A stretch of 64,000 bases of DNA from Sphingomonas sp. S-NIH.Pt15_0812. Its GTDB lineage: Bacteria > Pseudomonadota > Alphaproteobacteria > Sphingomonadales > Sphingomonadaceae. The stretch covers positions 62,001 through 126,000 of the forward strand of contig NZ_QLJH01000007.1 in NCBI RefSeq assembly GCF_003951315.1. The letters are read 5' to 3'. The position numbers and the translations under genes are program-made. How positions within the stretch are numbered: position 1 is the stretch's first letter; each line of letters starts with the position of its first letter. Shown here piece after piece: positions 1-9,675 of the stretch. Below the pieces are notes generated by a model. The model was not told where the DNA came from. It searched no databases and saw nothing but the letters and a program-made list of their open reading frames with translations.

Positions 1-898
1 GCGCGTGCCGATCGTCGCCGACATCCATTTCCACTATAAGCGCGCGCTGGAGGCAGCGGATGCGGGCGCGGCCTGCCTGCGCATCAACCCCGGCAATATC
101 GGCTCGCCCGAGCGCGTCGCGGAGGTGGTGCGCGCCGCCAAGGCCAATGGCTGCGCGATCCGCATCGGCGTGAACGGCGGCAGCCTGGAAAAGCATCTGC
201 TCGAAAAATATGGCGAGCCGTGCCCGGACGCGCTGGTCGAATCGGCGCTCGACCATATCAAGCTGCTCCAGGACCATGACTTCCACGAATATAAGGTGGC
301 GGTGAAGGCGTCCGACCTGTTCCTGGCGGTCGCCGCCTATCAGCAGCTCGCCGAACGGGTCGACTGTCCGCTCCACCTGGGCATCACCGAGGCGGGCGGT
401 TTCGTCGGCGGCACGGTCAAGTCGGCGATCGGCATCGGCTCCCTGCTCTGGTACGGTATCGGCGACACGATCCGCGTCTCGCTCTCCGCCGAGCCGGAAG
501 AGGAAGTGCGCGTTGGCTTCGAGATCCTGAAGTCGCTGGGCATCCGCAATCGCGGCGTCCGCGTCGTGTCCTGCCCCAGCTGCGCGCGCCAGGGCTTCGA
601 CGTGATCCGCACGGTCAGCGTGCTGGAGGAACGGCTCCAGCATATCCGCACGCCCATGTCGCTGTCGGTGCTGGGCTGCGTCGTCAACGGGCCGGGCGAG
701 GCGCGCGAGACGGATATCGGCATCACCGGCGGCGGCAATGGCCGCCACATGGTCTATCTGTCGGGCGTCACCGACCATCATGTCCAGGACGAGGGCATGG
801 TCGACCATATCGTCGCGCTGGTCGAGGCGAAGGCGGCGGAGATCGAGGCGGCGGCGATCCGGAGCGAGACCGACCGGGCGGCGATCGCGGCGGAGTGA
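1..898 (+). CDS. ispG: 4-hydroxy-3-methylbut-2-enyl diphosphate synthase IspG (5'-truncated by window edge)
   Basis: IspG (GcpE) reduces methylerythritol cyclodiphosphate to HMBPP, the penultimate step of the MEP isoprenoid pathway, with a [4Fe-4S] cluster in the cytosol. The frame is open from the first bases and ends at TGA 896-898, so the N-terminal part lies outside the window. The GTG at 5 sits inside the conserved stretch [11 protein letters not shown] and is not a start. Cluster ligands are visible as CPSC and the Cys of [17 protein letters not shown], whose Glu is the usual fourth ligand. The C-terminal tail is rich in Ala and Glu. About 298 residues remain of a family usually near 370-420. 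ispH, the next enzyme, lies 7 kb downstream on the same strand. Confidence 0.96.
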   Translation, partial: RVPIVADIHFHYKRALEAADAGAACLRINPGNIGSPERVAEVVRAAKANGCAIRIGVNGGSLEKHLLEKYGEPCPDALVESALDHIKLLQDHDFHEYKVAVKASDLFLAVAAYQQLAERVDCPLHLGITEAGGFVGGTVKSAIGIGSLLWYGIGDTIRVSLSAEPEEEVRVGFEILKSLGIRNRGVRVVSCPSCARQGFDVIRTVSVLEERLQHIRTPMSLSVLGCVVNGPGEARETDIGITGGGNGRHMVYLSGVTDHHVQDEGMVDHIVALVEAKAAEIEAAAIRSETDRAAIAAE

Positions 899-994
899 TC
901 GACGGCCCGTTAAGGGTCTCCCCATATAGATGACGGAATAACGGTGCGCACCGGCAATAGCCGGGCGCTGGAGCCGTTGATGAGAGGCAACGGA

Positions 995-1483
995 ATGACG
1001 AGCGAACGACGCCGCCTCGCGGCGCTGCGCAGCTATGCGATCCTGGACAGCGCGGCCGAGCCGGACTTCGACGAGCTGATCGAGCGGGTCGCCACGACCT
1101 TCGACATGCCCTGTGCGATGCTGTCCTTCATCGATGCGCATCGCCAGTGGTACAAGGCGCGGGTCGGCGTGGCGGAGGCCGAGATCCCGCGAGCGGTGTC
1201 GCTGTGCACGCACAGTATATTGAACGACGGCGTGACCGTGCTGCCCGATGCGCGGGCGGATGCGCGATTCGCCGATCATGCGCTGGTCACCGCGATGCCG
1301 GGCATCCGCTTCTACGCGGCGGCGCCGCTGCGGACGGCGGAGGGGGCCGCGATCGGCACCGTCTGCGTCTTCGATCACCAGCCCCATCCGCCGCTGTCGG
1401 GGCAGGGGCAATTGCAACTCGCCAGCTTCGCGGCGGAAGCGATGGACTTGCTGGAGCGCCGGCTGGTGCGGCTGGCGGCTTAG
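995..1483 (+). CDS. Small GAF-domain protein
   Basis: A 162-residue protein that is almost entirely one GAF domain, a fold that binds small ligands or mediates signalling. Typical GAF landmarks are FDMPCAMLSFIDAHRQWYKA near residues 35-55, the CTHSIL segment, and AAPLRTAEGAAIGTVCVFD near 110-130. No kinase, cyclase or output domain follows, so it is a stand-alone sensor module whose ligand cannot be read from sequence. I chose ATG 995 because a GAGAGGCAACGGA purine run precedes it; an in-frame ATG at 980 and a GTG at 944 are alternatives. It begins about 100 bp after ispG and its end faces gcvPB. Stand-alone GAF proteins of this kind (for example adjacent to sensor kinases) are common in sphingomonads; function unknown. 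Confidence 0.8.
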   Translation: MTSERRRLAALRSYAILDSAAEPDFDELIERVATTFDMPCAMLSFIDAHRQWYKARVGVAEAEIPRAVSLCTHSILNDGVTVLPDARADARFADHALVTAMPGIRFYAAAPLRTAEGAAIGTVCVFDHQPHPPLSGQGQLQLASFAAEAMDLLERRLVRLAA

Positions 1484-1532
1484 CGCCGTACATCTCCCCT
1501 TGAAGCCCGACGACGTGATCTGGACGTGGGAT

Positions 1533-1610
1533 CGTCATTGCGAGCGCAGCGAAGCAATCCAGAGCGTCACGCGCGCGGCTGTGGATTGCTTCGCTGCGCT
1601 CGCAATGACG
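1533..1610. repeat. Perfect 29-bp inverted repeat, dispersed intergenic palindrome type
   Basis: Arms at 1533-1561 and 1582-1610 are exact reverse complements, separated by 20 bp. The arm begins CGTCATTGCGAGCGCAGCG. I recognise this text as a widespread bacterial intergenic palindrome found in many proteobacterial genomes, comparable to REP/BIME elements. It lies between the convergent ends of the GAF gene (1483) and gcvPB (1728) and would form a very stable RNA hairpin from either strand, so it may also limit read-through. No second copy was noticed in the window. Confidence 0.85.
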
Positions 1611-1670
1611 GCTTGGGAAAACCCGATGGCATCCTGCTCAAGAAGGAGGGGAACCACCATGAAGCGGTGG

Positions 1671-1720
1671 CGGAGGGGTGTGGCCGATCGCTGGGGTCGG
1701 CGACCGGCGACACCCCTCCG
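1671..1720 (-). terminator. Hairpin downstream of gcvPB
   Basis: An 11-bp perfect stem (CGGAGGGGTGT at 1671-1681 against ACACCCCTCCG at 1710-1720) starts 8 bp beyond the gcvPB stop on the minus strand. No U-tract follows, so it could be a weak or Rho-assisted terminator, or an mRNA 3'-end stabiliser, rather than a textbook intrinsic terminator. Confidence 0.45.
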
Positions 1721-1727
1721 TCAAGTT

Positions 1728-3305
1728 TCACTCCGCCGCGGCGGCGACCGGTACGGGCTCCTTCCACACCAGGATCGGCTTGCGCGCGGCGCGCGTCTCG
1801 TCGAGCCGGGCGCGGGGGGCGAAGTGCGGCGCGGTCTTCAGCGCCTGGTCACCCGCCTTGGCGCGCTCCGCCACCGAGCGCAGCGCGCCGATGAACTGGT
1901 CCAGCGCCGCCTTCGACTCGGTCTCGGTCGGCTCGACCAGCATCGCGCCGTGGACGACCAGCGGGAAGTACATGGTCATCGGGTGGAAACCCTCGTCGAT
2001 CAGCGCCTTGGCGATGTCGATCGTCGAGAAGCCCTCGGCCAGGCCGGCGTCGGAGAAGATCGCCTCATGCATGCACGGCCCGCTCGTGGCGAAGGGCGCG
2101 TCGAGCGTGTCCTCCAGCGAGCGCAATACGTAATTGGCGTTGAGCACCGCATCCTCGGCGACCTGGCGCAGGCCGTCCGCACCGTGGCTGAGGATATAGG
2201 TCAGCGCGCGGGTGAACATGCCCATCTGGCCGTGGAAGGCGACCATCCGGCCGAAGCTGTCGGCATGATGATCCTCGGCATTCTCCTCCTCGACCAGGTG
2301 GAAGCCGGCCTCGGTCTTCTCGACGAAGGGCAGGGGCGCGAAGGGGGTCAGCGCCTCGGAGAACACCACCGGCCCCGAACCCGGCCCGCCGCCGCCATGC
2401 GGGGTCGAGAAGGTCTTGTGCAGGTTGATGTGCATCGCATCGACGCCGAGATCGCCCGGCCGCACCCGGCCGACGATCGCGTTGAAGTTCGCGCCGTCGC
2501 AATAGACATAGCCGCCGGCCGCATGGACCGCGTCGGAGATGGTCTTCAGGTCGCGCTCGAACAGGCCGCAGGTATTGGGATTGGTGATCATCACGCCCGC
2601 CACGTCCGGCCCCAGTCGGGCGATGAGCGCGGCGGTGTCGACCCGGCCGTCGACGGTGGCGGGAATGTCCTCCACCGAGAAGCCGGCAAAGGCGGCGGTG
2701 GCGGGATTGGTGCCATGCGCCGATTCGGGCACCAGGATCACCGTGCGATGGCCCTCGCCGCGCTTCGCCAGTGCCGCCTTGATCGCCAGGATGCCGCACA
2801 GCTCGCCATGCGCACCCGCCTTGGGGCTCATCGCCACCGAGGTCATGCCGGTCAGCGTCACCAGCCAGTGCGCGAGCTGATGGATCACCTCCAGCGCGCC
2901 CTGCACCGTGTCGACGGGCGCAAGCGGATGGACGTCGCTGAAGCCGGGCAGCCGCGCCATCTTCTCGTTGAGGCGCGGATTATGCTTCATCGTGCACGAG
3001 CCGAGCGGGAAAAGCCCCAGGTCGATCGCGTAATTCTGGCGGCTGAGGCGCGTATAGTGGCGCACCGCCTCCGGCTCGGCGAGGCCGGGCAGGCCGATCG
3101 GCGCGGAACGGGCAAGGCCACCCAGCCGGTCGCTTGCGGGCGCGGCGGCGACGCCGGTGAAGTCGACGCCGGTCGTCGCGGTATCACCGATCTCGAAGAT
3201 CAGCGCCTCCTCCAGCATCAGCGCCTTGTTGCCGGTGAAGGTCGGGGCGTCGGCGCCGCCGGCCTGGGGCGCGGTCGGGCGCCAGCCGCTCTGGTTGATG
3301 CTCAT
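1728..3305 (-). CDS. gcvPB: Glycine dehydrogenase (decarboxylating) subunit 2
   Basis: The C-terminal half of the P-protein of the glycine cleavage system. It is the PLP-bearing subunit that decarboxylates glycine and passes the aminomethyl group to lipoyl-GcvH. At 525 residues it matches the split-type family. The PLP lysine is K297 in [20 protein letters not shown]. Other family motifs are [16 protein letters not shown] and [17 protein letters not shown]. Its ATG overlaps the gcvPA stop by four bases (ATGA, 3302-3305), so the two halves are translationally coupled. It is the last gene of the riboswitch-controlled gcv operon. The first ~25 residues are low-complexity and less conserved. Confidence 0.97.
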   Translation of the reverse strand: MSINQSGWRPTAPQAGGADAPTFTGNKALMLEEALIFEIGDTATTGVDFTGVAAAPASDRLGGLARSAPIGLPGLAEPEAVRHYTRLSRQNYAIDLGLFPLGSCTMKHNPRLNEKMARLPGFSDVHPLAPVDTVQGALEVIHQLAHWLVTLTGMTSVAMSPKAGAHGELCGILAIKAALAKRGEGHRTVILVPESAHGTNPATAAFAGFSVEDIPATVDGRVDTAALIARLGPDVAGVMITNPNTCGLFERDLKTISDAVHAAGGYVYCDGANFNAIVGRVRPGDLGVDAMHINLHKTFSTPHGGGGPGSGPVVFSEALTPFAPLPFVEKTEAGFHLVEEENAEDHHADSFGRMVAFHGQMGMFTRALTYILSHGADGLRQVAEDAVLNANYVLRSLEDTLDAPFATSGPCMHEAIFSDAGLAEGFSTIDIAKALIDEGFHPMTMYFPLVVHGAMLVEPTETESKAALDQFIGALRSVAERAKAGDQALKTAPHFAPRARLDETRAARKPILVWKEPVPVAAAAE

Positions 3306-4663
3306 GCCAGTACCTCCTGGAGCGCGGCGGCGAGGGTGTCTACATCCTCCGCCGTGGTGGTTTCGGTGACGGCGACGATCAGGCCGTTCGCCAGGTCACC
3401 CTCGCCCGGATAGAGGCGGCCGAGCGACACGCCCGCCAGGACGCCGCGATCGGCCAGCGTGCGGACGACGGGGCGGGCCTCCTTCGACAGCTTCAGCGTG
3501 AACTCGTTGAAGAAGCGGTCGGTGACCAGCTCGACGCCCGGCACCTGCGCCAGCCGGTCGGCCGCGGCGACCGCGCCCGCATGGTTGATCGCGGCGAGCC
3601 GGCGCAGGCCCGCTTCGCCGAGCAGCGTCATGTGGATCGAGAAGGCGAGCGCGCACAGTCCCGAATTGGTGCAAATGTTCGACGTCGCCTTTTCGCGGCG
3701 GATATGCTGCTCGCGCGTCGACAGCGTCAGCACGAAGCCGCGACGGCCATCGGCATCCACCGTCTCGCCGCACAACCGGCCGGGCATCTGGCGGACATAT
3801 TTGTCCTTGCAGCCGAACAGCCCGACATAGGGGCCGCCGAATTGCAGGCCGACGCCCAGCGACTGGCCCTCGCCGACGACGATGTCGGCGTCCATCTCGC
3901 CGGGGCTGCGGATCGCGCCCAGCGCCACCGGCTCGGTGACGACGGCGATCAGCAGCGCCTTCTTCGCATGGCAGGCCTGGGCCAGCGGCGTCAGGTCGGC
4001 GATTCGACCGAGGATGTCGGGATATTGAACGACGACGCAGGAGGTGTCGTCGTCGATCTTCGCGATCAGCGCGTCGAGATCGCCCTCGGCCGACAGCACC
4101 GGCAGCGCGGTGTCGAGCTGGTCGCCGGTGTACTTGGCCATCGTCCTGGCGACCGAGACGTAATGCGGGTGCAGCCCGCCCGACAGGATCGCACGCCCAC
4201 GCCGGGTGATGCGCCGCGCCATGCCGATCGCCTCCCAGCAGGCGGTCGACCCGTCATACATGGAGGCGTTGGCGACATCGGTCCCCAGCAGGCGTGCGAC
4301 CTGCGTCTGGAACTCGAACAGCATCTGCAACGTGCCCTGCGCGATTTCCGGCTGATAGGGCGTGTAGGCGGTCAGGAACTCGCCGCGCTGGATCAGGTGA
4401 TCGACGCTGGCGGGGACATGGTGGCGATAGGCGCCCGCGCCCAGGAAGAAGGGGACCTCGCCCGCCACCGTGTTGCGGCGCGCGAGCGCGGTCATGTGCC
4501 GCTCCACCGCCAGTTCGGAGGCATGGCCGGGCAGGTCGGCGATCGGGCCGGACAGGCGCGCCTCGGCGGGAACGTCGACGAACAGGTCGTCGATCGCATT
4601 CGCGCCGATGACGGCGAGCATCGCCTCGCGGTCGGTGGGGGTAAGCGGCAGGTAGCGCATCAT
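3302..4663 (-). CDS. gcvPA: Glycine dehydrogenase (decarboxylating) subunit 1
   Basis: The N-terminal-type half of the P-protein, 453 residues, which pairs with GcvPB to form the active decarboxylase. It has the aminotransferase-V-like fold but no PLP lysine motif, as expected for this subunit. Diagnostic stretches are the N-terminus [59 protein letters not shown] and the C-terminal-half [17 protein letters not shown]. Its ATG overlaps the stop of the small upstream gene (4660-4663) and its stop overlaps gcvPB. It is therefore embedded in a chain of coupled genes from gcvT to gcvPB. Split GcvP subunits are common in many bacteria, unlike the single ~950-residue protein of E. coli. Confidence 0.97.
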   Translation of the reverse strand: MMRYLPLTPTDREAMLAVIGANAIDDLFVDVPAEARLSGPIADLPGHASELAVERHMTALARRNTVAGEVPFFLGAGAYRHHVPASVDHLIQRGEFLTAYTPYQPEIAQGTLQMLFEFQTQVARLLGTDVANASMYDGSTACWEAIGMARRITRRGRAILSGGLHPHYVSVARTMAKYTGDQLDTALPVLSAEGDLDALIAKIDDDTSCVVVQYPDILGRIADLTPLAQACHAKKALLIAVVTEPVALGAIRSPGEMDADIVVGEGQSLGVGLQFGGPYVGLFGCKDKYVRQMPGRLCGETVDADGRRGFVLTLSTREQHIRREKATSNICTNSGLCALAFSIHMTLLGEAGLRRLAAINHAGAVAAADRLAQVPGVELVTDRFFNEFTLKLSKEARPVVRTLADRGVLAGVSLGRLYPGEGDLANGLIVAVTETTTAEDVDTLAAALQEVLA

Positions 4664-5061
4664 TGATCCTTAGTGGCCGCAGGAAGACCTACGACACGGA
4701 GGAGCCGAATCGGCATCAGCTCAGGTGCATGATCCAGGCAGATTTCACGGCGACACATTGTTGTGACGCGACCTTCGATGACGACCTCGCGACCGGTGGA
4801 ATCCGCGAGTGCTGATCCAAGTCGTTCATTGGGGCCGATCGCCACACTTGAGGGACGGGGTGCGATTGGGTGATCCGGTGCAGGTCGGGCGCGCAAATCG
4901 CACCCCCAATCGCCGCAAGTCAGCCAACCGCGCACCATCACCAGTCGCCCATCCAGCTCCTCCAGCCGGCGGGAGAGCTCGGCGGCACGCACAGCCAAGG
5001 GCTGTTCCGAGCCAACCGGTTCACCGCTCGGCGTAAGGAGCAGGAGGGCGAGTGCTATCAC
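4660..5061 (-). CDS. Small exported protein with two Cys pairs, inside the gcv operon
   Basis: I do not recognise this gene. A GTG start at 5061 lies inside the gcvH stop (GTGA overlap) and its TGA overlaps the gcvPA ATG. Reading that frame gives 133 residues: a short hydrophobic N-terminus (IALALLLL, residues 2-9) suggesting export, then a globular part with two C-x4-C pairs, CGDWGC (C49, C54) and CRREIC (C103, C108). Two beta-rich repeats, [13 protein letters not shown] and [11 protein letters not shown], look like an OB-fold-type barrel. The cysteines could form disulfides in the periplasm or bind metal. Coupling on both sides means it is co-translated with glycine cleavage subunits, yet nothing in it suggests a role in that cytosolic reaction. 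Confidence 0.7.
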   Translation of the reverse strand: MIALALLLLTPSGEPVGSEQPLAVRAAELSRRLEELDGRLVMVRGWLTCGDWGCDLRARPAPDHPIAPRPSSVAIGPNERLGSALADSTGREVVIEGRVTTMCRREICLDHAPELMPIRLLRVVGLPAATKDQ

Positions 5062-5426
5062 AGCTTCGCGACGAACGCTTCGTAGGCGCCTTCGTCCATC
5101 AGCTCTTCCAGCTCGCTCTCGTCGGACAGGGTGATGCGGAAGAACCAGCCTTCGCCATCGGCGTCCGAATTGACCAGGTCGGGCTGGTCGGCGAGCGCGG
5201 CATTGCCCTCCAGCACGGTGCCGGAGACGGGCGTGTAGACGTCGGAGGCGGCCTTGACCGACTCGACCACCGCCGCCTCGTCGCCCTTGCTGAGCTGGCG
5301 GCCCTCGGCGGGGACATCGACGAACACGATGTCGCCGAGCTGGCTCTGGGCATAGTCGGTGATGCCAACGGTGCCGATCGCGCCGTCGACGTCGATCCAC
5401 TCATGATCCTCGGTGAAGTAACGCAT
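5058..5426 (-). CDS. gcvH: Glycine cleavage system H protein
   Basis: The lipoyl carrier that shuttles the aminomethyl group between P-, T- and L-proteins. It has 122 residues, a normal length for the family. The lipoylated residue is K58 in [18 protein letters not shown]. The N-terminus [14 protein letters not shown] and the segment [15 protein letters not shown] are typical. ATG 5426 shares one base with the gcvT stop (TAATG), and the stop is overlapped by the GTG of the small downstream gene, so translation is coupled along the operon. Lipoylation must come from lipA/lipB-type enzymes elsewhere. The L-protein (lipoamide dehydrogenase) is also not in this operon, which is usual. Confidence 0.98.
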   Translation of the reverse strand: MRYFTEDHEWIDVDGAIGTVGITDYAQSQLGDIVFVDVPAEGRQLSKGDEAAVVESVKAASDVYTPVSGTVLEGNAALADQPDLVNSDADGEGWFFRITLSDESELEELMDEGAYEAFVAKL

Positions 5427-6607
5427 TATTTTGCTCCCTGACGAACATAGCGATGGGGGACGAAGGGCATGGCGGCGACCACCGCCTCATGGACCTTGCC
5501 GCGCTGGACCAGGCGGACGCCGGTGCCGGGCGCGGCGAGGTCGGTCGGGACATAGGCCATGGCGATCGCGCCGCCGAGCGTCGGGGCGAAGCCGCCGCTG
5601 GTGACGCGGCCGATCACCGCGCCATCGGCATCGACCACCGACGCGCCTTCGCGCACCGGCTGGCGACCGGTGACGAGCAGGCCGACGCGTTGCACCGCCG
5701 GGCCGCGCTCGCGCTCCGCGAGGATGCGCGCGGCCCCGGCGAAGTCCGCCGCCTCGCGACGCTTCTTGGCGAGCGCGAAGCCGAGATCGGCCATGACCGG
5801 CGTCGTCTCCGGATCGAGGTCGTGGCCGTAGAGCGGCAGGCCCGCCTCCAGCCGCAGCGAGTCGCGCGCGCCGAGACCGATCGGCCGGATTTCCGGCTGG
5901 TCGAGCAGCGCATCGGCGAAGGCGGCGACCGCCTCGGCCGGGACCGAGATTTCCAGCCCGTCCTCGCCGGTATAGCCCGAGCGGCTGACCCAAAGCGGCG
6001 TGCCGTTCCAGTCGAAGGCGCCGGCGGTCATGAACACCAGCGAATCGACCCCCGGCACCAGCCGCGCGACGGTGGCGACGGCCTTCGGACCCTGCGCCGC
6101 GAGCAGCGCCTGTTCGTCCTGCAGGTTGATGGTGATGTCGTCCGACAGTGACTCGAGCAGATAGCCGATATCGTCATATTTGGTCGCGCCGTTGACGACC
6201 ATGTAGAGTTCGGTGCCGGGTTGGCCGTCCTCGTCGGTGCTGGCCCGCCGCGTGATCATCAGATCGTCGAGCACGCCGCCCTCGTCGTTGAGCAGCAGCG
6301 AATAGCGCATCCGGTTCACGCCCAGGCCCTGGATGTCGCCGGGCAGCACCGCCTCCAGCGCGCGGTCGACGCCTTCGCCGGTCAGGACCAGCTGGCCCAT
6401 ATGGCTGACGTCGAACAGGCCGGCCGATTCGCGCACCCACAGATGCTCGGCCATGATGCCCTCATATTGGACGGGCATGATATAGCCGGCGAACGGCACC
6501 ATCCGCCCGCCATGGGCGCGGTGCCAGGCATCGAGCGGCAGTAGCTGCGGCTCTTCCTGATCCTCGGGGGCGTCTTCGACGTTCAGCAGCGTTTCCGCAT
6601 CGGACAT
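5426..6607 (-). CDS. gcvT: Aminomethyltransferase (glycine cleavage T protein)
   Basis: The tetrahydrofolate-dependent T-protein, which releases ammonia and forms 5,10-methylene-THF from the aminomethyl-lipoyl H protein. It has 393 residues from ATG 6607, which follows a GGAG purine run at suitable spacing; an ATG at 6622 is possible but less well placed. Family motifs include [46 protein letters not shown] and [19 protein letters not shown]. The first ~25 residues are an acidic extension ahead of the family core ([18 protein letters not shown]). It is the first gene after the tandem glycine riboswitch and overlaps gcvH by one base. Confidence 0.97.
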   Translation of the reverse strand: MSDAETLLNVEDAPEDQEEPQLLPLDAWHRAHGGRMVPFAGYIMPVQYEGIMAEHLWVRESAGLFDVSHMGQLVLTGEGVDRALEAVLPGDIQGLGVNRMRYSLLLNDEGGVLDDLMITRRASTDEDGQPGTELYMVVNGATKYDDIGYLLESLSDDITINLQDEQALLAAQGPKAVATVARLVPGVDSLVFMTAGAFDWNGTPLWVSRSGYTGEDGLEISVPAEAVAAFADALLDQPEIRPIGLGARDSLRLEAGLPLYGHDLDPETTPVMADLGFALAKKRREAADFAGAARILAERERGPAVQRVGLLVTGRQPVREGASVVDADGAVIGRVTSGGFAPTLGGAIAMAYVPTDLAAPGTGVRLVQRGKVHEAVVAAMPFVPHRYVRQGAK

Positions 6608-6663
6608 TCGACCGTACTCCAAAAAGGGCGAGTCGGCGGCACGCGTGGCCGCACGAAATTCGA

Positions 6664-6860
6664 ACCCCCTCTGTCACGGGACCTGAGAGCTTTCGCCGCC
6701 GGCGCATCGATCAGCGTCCGTTGTCGGCTTACCCCTTCGGTGGTCGCCCTGAAAGGACAACGCTTTCCAGAGTGTCGTGCGACCCCATGCGGTCCTTGGT
6801 GCCTGAGAGATTCCGGGGCGGTTGCTCCTTCGGCGGCCCTGAAAGGGGCGCTCTCCCGCA
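6664..6860 (-). promoter_or_regulatory. Tandem glycine riboswitch upstream of gcvT
   Basis: Two glycine aptamers lie in tandem on the minus strand. Aptamer 1 (about 6769-6860) contains GGGAGAG, CCGAAGGAGCAA and CTCTCAGGCACC; aptamer 2 (about 6664-6773) contains CCGAAGGGGTAA, CTCTCAGGT and the closing ACAGAGGGGG. These are the conserved glycine-aptamer core motifs in the right order and spacing. The element ends about 55 nt before the gcvT start. Tandem glycine riboswitches in front of gcv operons normally act as ON switches, and that is the expected role here. No obvious terminator lies between aptamer 2 and gcvT, so control may be at translation initiation. Confidence 0.95.
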
Positions 6861-6875
6861 CGGGGCATCGACGTT

Positions 6876-6910
6876 GGTGTCGCTCTGGCCAGCCGCATCG
6901 CCCCTGTCAA
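6876..6910 (-). promoter_or_regulatory. Candidate promoter for the gcv operon
   Basis: A perfect -35 hexamer TTGACA lies on the minus strand at 6910-6905. The expected -10 position (around 6887-6882) reads CAGAGC, a poor match, so only the -35 box is convincing. A start near 6876 would give a transcript that begins just before the first glycine aptamer, which fits the layout. Confidence 0.4.
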
Positions 6911-6933
6911 CGGGAGATGCGGCCGTCCGGCGG

Positions 6934-6966
6934 GAACAATCATACGGGCCGTGCGTGCACGGCCCG
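6934..6966 (-). terminator. Intrinsic terminator of the lipoprotein gene
   Basis: CGGGCCGTGC (6945-6954) and GCACGGCCCG (6957-6966) form a 9-10 bp GC stem. On the minus strand it is followed by TATGATTGTT, a moderately U-rich tract. It sits just past the stop of the minus-strand lipoprotein gene and upstream of the gcv promoter region. Confidence 0.6.
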
Positions 6967-6974
6967 GAGGCGGC

Positions 6975-7616
6975 TCAGCGCGACGCGTTGTAGCGGAGTT
7001 GCGCGTCGGTCATCTGGAAGCCGACCAGCGCCTCGAAGCTGGCGGACAGCACCGCCTTGCGGACCTCGGGCTTGGACAGCGGATCGGTGGCGGCGTCCTC
7101 GTCGCCGGCTTTGCGGCGGCGGGTCAACTGGTCGCGCACCTCCTGCGGCAGGGTGGCGGCGCTGCGGGCGATGCTGGTGGTGGCGGAACCGCTGACCTGC
7201 GCGCGCGCCTCGCCGGCCGCGAACTGCACCGTGACGCTGCCGATCCGCTTCGCGACCACCATGTTGCCGCCGCGCACGATGGCGATGAAATAGGGCAGGG
7301 TGACGGTCCGCGCCGAGTCGGTGCGGATGCGGCGCGCCTGCACGTCGAAGGTGACGGTGGTGACGACGTCGTTGCCCTGGTCGTTGCAGCTGCCCCGCAC
7401 ATGGGTCATCACCGCAACCAGATCGATCGCGTTCTCGTCCTGGCTGGTCGGCGGGTCGAACAGCGTGACGTCGCCGGTCGCGGCGGGCACGCCGACCACC
7501 GGGCAGGCGGTGCGGACGGCGGTGATGCCGCCGGTGGCGTCGATTTCGCCCGTGGTCTTACAGCCGGCGAGCAAGGTCGCCGCGGCGAGGGTGGGGAGCA
7601 GGATCTTCACGGACAA
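6975..7616 (-). CDS. Predicted lipoprotein of unknown function
   Basis: A 213-residue protein with a lipoprotein signal: a short basic start (SVKILL), a hydrophobic stretch and the lipobox LAGC at about residues 16-19, then KTTGEID. The mature part has no domain I recognise. It contains two further cysteines (in RTACPVVG and HVRGSCND) that could form a disulfide, and a predicted beta-rich middle. Start choice is uncertain: TTG 7616 lies 7 nt after GAGG, and GTG 7610 is also possible. It runs divergently from ispH, about 100 bp away, and has its own terminator. Likely an envelope lipoprotein of sphingomonads. Confidence 0.75.
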   Translation of the reverse strand: MSVKILLPTLAAATLLAGCKTTGEIDATGGITAVRTACPVVGVPAATGDVTLFDPPTSQDENAIDLVAVMTHVRGSCNDQGNDVVTTVTFDVQARRIRTDSARTVTLPYFIAIVRGGNMVVAKRIGSVTVQFAAGEARAQVSGSATTSIARSAATLPQEVRDQLTRRRKAGDEDAATDPLSKPEVRKAVLSASFEALVGFQMTDAQLRYNASR

Positions 7617-7717
7617 CGCGGCACCTCAGGGGTCGGGGCCGCGCAAATGGCGGCCGGCAATTCCGCCCAATAGGAAGCGGCTTGGACCCGCGCAAGCAAT
7701 CGCGTAGAGCGCGAGCC

Positions 7718-8713
7718 ATGCAGGCCCCCCTTTCGGAACCCGTCGCCGCCCCCGTCGCCGTCTCGAGCGACAAGCCCGCGCTCGAACTGCTGATCGCCGC
7801 GCCGCGCGGTTTCTGCGCCGGTGTCGACCGCGCGATCCGCATCGTCGAGCTGGCGATCGAGAAGCACGGCGCGCCCGTCTATGTCCGGCACGAGATCGTC
7901 CACAACAAGTTCGTGGTCGACCGGCTGCGCGCGATGGGCGCGGTCTTCGTCGAGGAACTGGACGAGGTGCCGGACGATGCGCCCGTCGTCTTCTCGGCCC
8001 ACGGCGTGCCCAAGTCGGTGCCGGCCGAGGCGCAGGATCGCGGCCTCGACTATCTCGATGCGACCTGCCCGCTCGTCTCCAAGGTGCATCGCCAGGCCGA
8101 GCGGCTGGTGAAGGACGGCCGCCACATCATCTTCATCGGCCATGCCGGCCATCCGGAGGTGATCGGCACCTTCGGCCAGGTGCCGCCGGGCACGATGAGC
8201 CTGATCGAGACGGTCGCGGATGCCGAGGCGTTCACGCCCCTCGACCCGACCAACCTCGCCTTCCTGACCCAGACGACTCTGTCGGTCGACGACACGGCGG
8301 CGGTGGTCGCGACCTTGCAGGACCGCTTCCCGCTGATCGCCGCGCCGCGTGGCGAGGATATCTGCTACGCCACCTCCAACCGCCAGGCGGCGGTGAAGGC
8401 GATCGCCTCCGCCTGCGACGCGATGCTGGTGATCGGCGCGCCCAATTCGTCCAACTCGGTCCGGCTGGTCGAGGTGGCGGAGCGCGAGGGGACGCCGGCG
8501 CTGCTGATCCAGCGCGCCAACGAACTCGACTGGACCTTCCTGCACGGTGTCGGCACGCTGGGGATCACCGCCGGGGCCTCCGCGCCCGAGTTGCTGGTCC
8601 GCGAACTGGTCGACCGGCTGTCGCTGCGCTATGCCGTGACCGAGCGGGAGGTCGAGACCAACCGGGAGACGATCGCGTTCAAGCTGCCTCGCGGCCTCGA
8701 CCCCGACGCCTGA
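7718..8713 (+). CDS. ispH: 4-hydroxy-3-methylbut-2-enyl diphosphate reductase
   Basis: IspH (LytB) reduces HMBPP to IPP and DMAPP, the last step of the MEP pathway, with a [4Fe-4S] cluster. 331 residues from ATG 7718; the in-frame codons upstream read as non-conserved sequence, and the ~20-residue Pro/Ala/Val segment before [19 protein letters not shown] is already variable. The three cluster cysteines are C33 in GFCAGVD, the Cys of [11 protein letters not shown], and the Cys of [11 protein letters not shown]. Other family motifs are [20 protein letters not shown] and [12 protein letters not shown]. It is followed closely by thrB (8 bp) and rnhA on the same strand, so the three are probably co-transcribed. 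Confidence 0.97.
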   Translation: MQAPLSEPVAAPVAVSSDKPALELLIAAPRGFCAGVDRAIRIVELAIEKHGAPVYVRHEIVHNKFVVDRLRAMGAVFVEELDEVPDDAPVVFSAHGVPKSVPAEAQDRGLDYLDATCPLVSKVHRQAERLVKDGRHIIFIGHAGHPEVIGTFGQVPPGTMSLIETVADAEAFTPLDPTNLAFLTQTTLSVDDTAAVVATLQDRFPLIAAPRGEDICYATSNRQAAVKAIASACDAMLVIGAPNSSNSVRLVEVAEREGTPALLIQRANELDWTFLHGVGTLGITAGASAPELLVRELVDRLSLRYAVTEREVETNRETIAFKLPRGLDPDA

Positions 8714-8721
8714 GTCCTGCC

Positions 8722-9675
8722 ATGGCCGTCTATACCCATGTCTCCGCCGAGTCGCTCGGCGCGTTCCTCCGCCGCTATGACCATGGCGCGCTCGTGTCCG
8801 CCAAGGGCATCGCCGAGGGGGTGGAGAACAGCAACTATCTGCTCGACACCACTGAAGCGCGCTTCATCCTGACCCTCTACGAGAAGCGAGTCTCGGCCGG
8901 CGACCTGCCCTTCTTCCTGGCGATGCTCGACCATCTCGCCGATCGCGGCCATCCGGTGCCGCGCGCGCTGCCCGACCGGGCCGGGGTGGCGATCCAGACG
9001 CTGGAGGGGCGGCCGGCCTGTTTGATCGAGTTCCTGCCCGGCGTCTCGCTCAGCCAGCCTACCGAGGGGCAGGCGCTGGCGGCGGCGCGGGCGCTGGGGC
9101 GGATGCACCGCGACCTGGCCGATTTCACCGGCACGCGGCCCAATGCGCTGGGCATGACGGCATGGCGGCCGCTGCTCGACCAATGCGGCCGTTCGCTCGA
9201 TACGATCGCGACCGGACTCTACGACCGGGTCGATTGCGCGCTGGCGGTCGTCGAGTCGGCATGGCCACGGGAACTGGCGACGGGGGCGATCCATGCGGAC
9301 CTGTTCCCGGACAATGTCCTGATGCTGGGCGAGGAGGTGACCGGGCTGATCGACTTCTATTTCGCCTGCACCGACATCCGCGCCTATGACCTGGCGGTGA
9401 CGCACAGCAGCTGGGCGTTCGACGGGCAGGGCGCGCCGCTATCGCCCGCCGTGGGGCGGGCGATAGCGGCCGGCTATGACGCCGAACATCCTTTGACCGA
9501 GGCGGAGCGCGCCGCCTTGCCCGTGCTGGCGCAGGGGGCGTGCATCCGGTTCCTGCTGACCCGCGCCTGGGACTGGCTCAACACGCCCGCCGACGCGCTG
9601 GTCACGCGCAAGGACCCGCTCGCCTATCTGCGCCGGCTCGACTGGTATGAAGCCAATATGGGAGCCTTCGCATGA
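8722..9675 (+). CDS. thrB: Homoserine kinase, APH-fold type
   Basis: Phosphorylates L-homoserine in threonine biosynthesis. At 317 residues this is the aminoglycoside-phosphotransferase-fold homoserine kinase common in alphaproteobacteria, not the GHMP-type ThrB of E. coli. N-terminal [19 protein letters not shown] and [12 protein letters not shown] are characteristic of that family. The kinase catalytic loop is [13 protein letters not shown] and the metal-binding segment is [18 protein letters not shown]. The stop overlaps the rnhA ATG by four bases (9672-9675), so the two are translationally coupled. Its link to ispH is only positional; this ispH-thrB-rnhA order is one I associate with sphingomonads and relatives. 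Confidence 0.93.
   Translation: MAVYTHVSAESLGAFLRRYDHGALVSAKGIAEGVENSNYLLDTTEARFILTLYEKRVSAGDLPFFLAMLDHLADRGHPVPRALPDRAGVAIQTLEGRPACLIEFLPGVSLSQPTEGQALAAARALGRMHRDLADFTGTRPNALGMTAWRPLLDQCGRSLDTIATGLYDRVDCALAVVESAWPRELATGAIHADLFPDNVLMLGEEVTGLIDFYFACTDIRAYDLAVTHSSWAFDGQGAPLSPAVGRAIAAGYDAEHPLTEAERAALPVLAQGACIRFLLTRAWDWLNTPADALVTRKDPLAYLRRLDWYEANMGAFA

Noticed and set aside
5..7. GTG as the start of ispG
   Set aside because: The residues before and after it are the conserved interior of IspG, so the gene continues beyond the left edge of the window.
1248..3413. A 721-residue open frame on the plus strand across gcvPB
   Set aside because: It lies antisense to gcvPB, has low-complexity Arg/Ala/Gly content and no domain. 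Such long frames are expected in high-GC DNA opposite real genes.
7607..8545. A 312-residue minus-strand frame across ispH
   Set aside because: It is antisense to a well-supported ispH and made of Arg/Ala/His-rich text.
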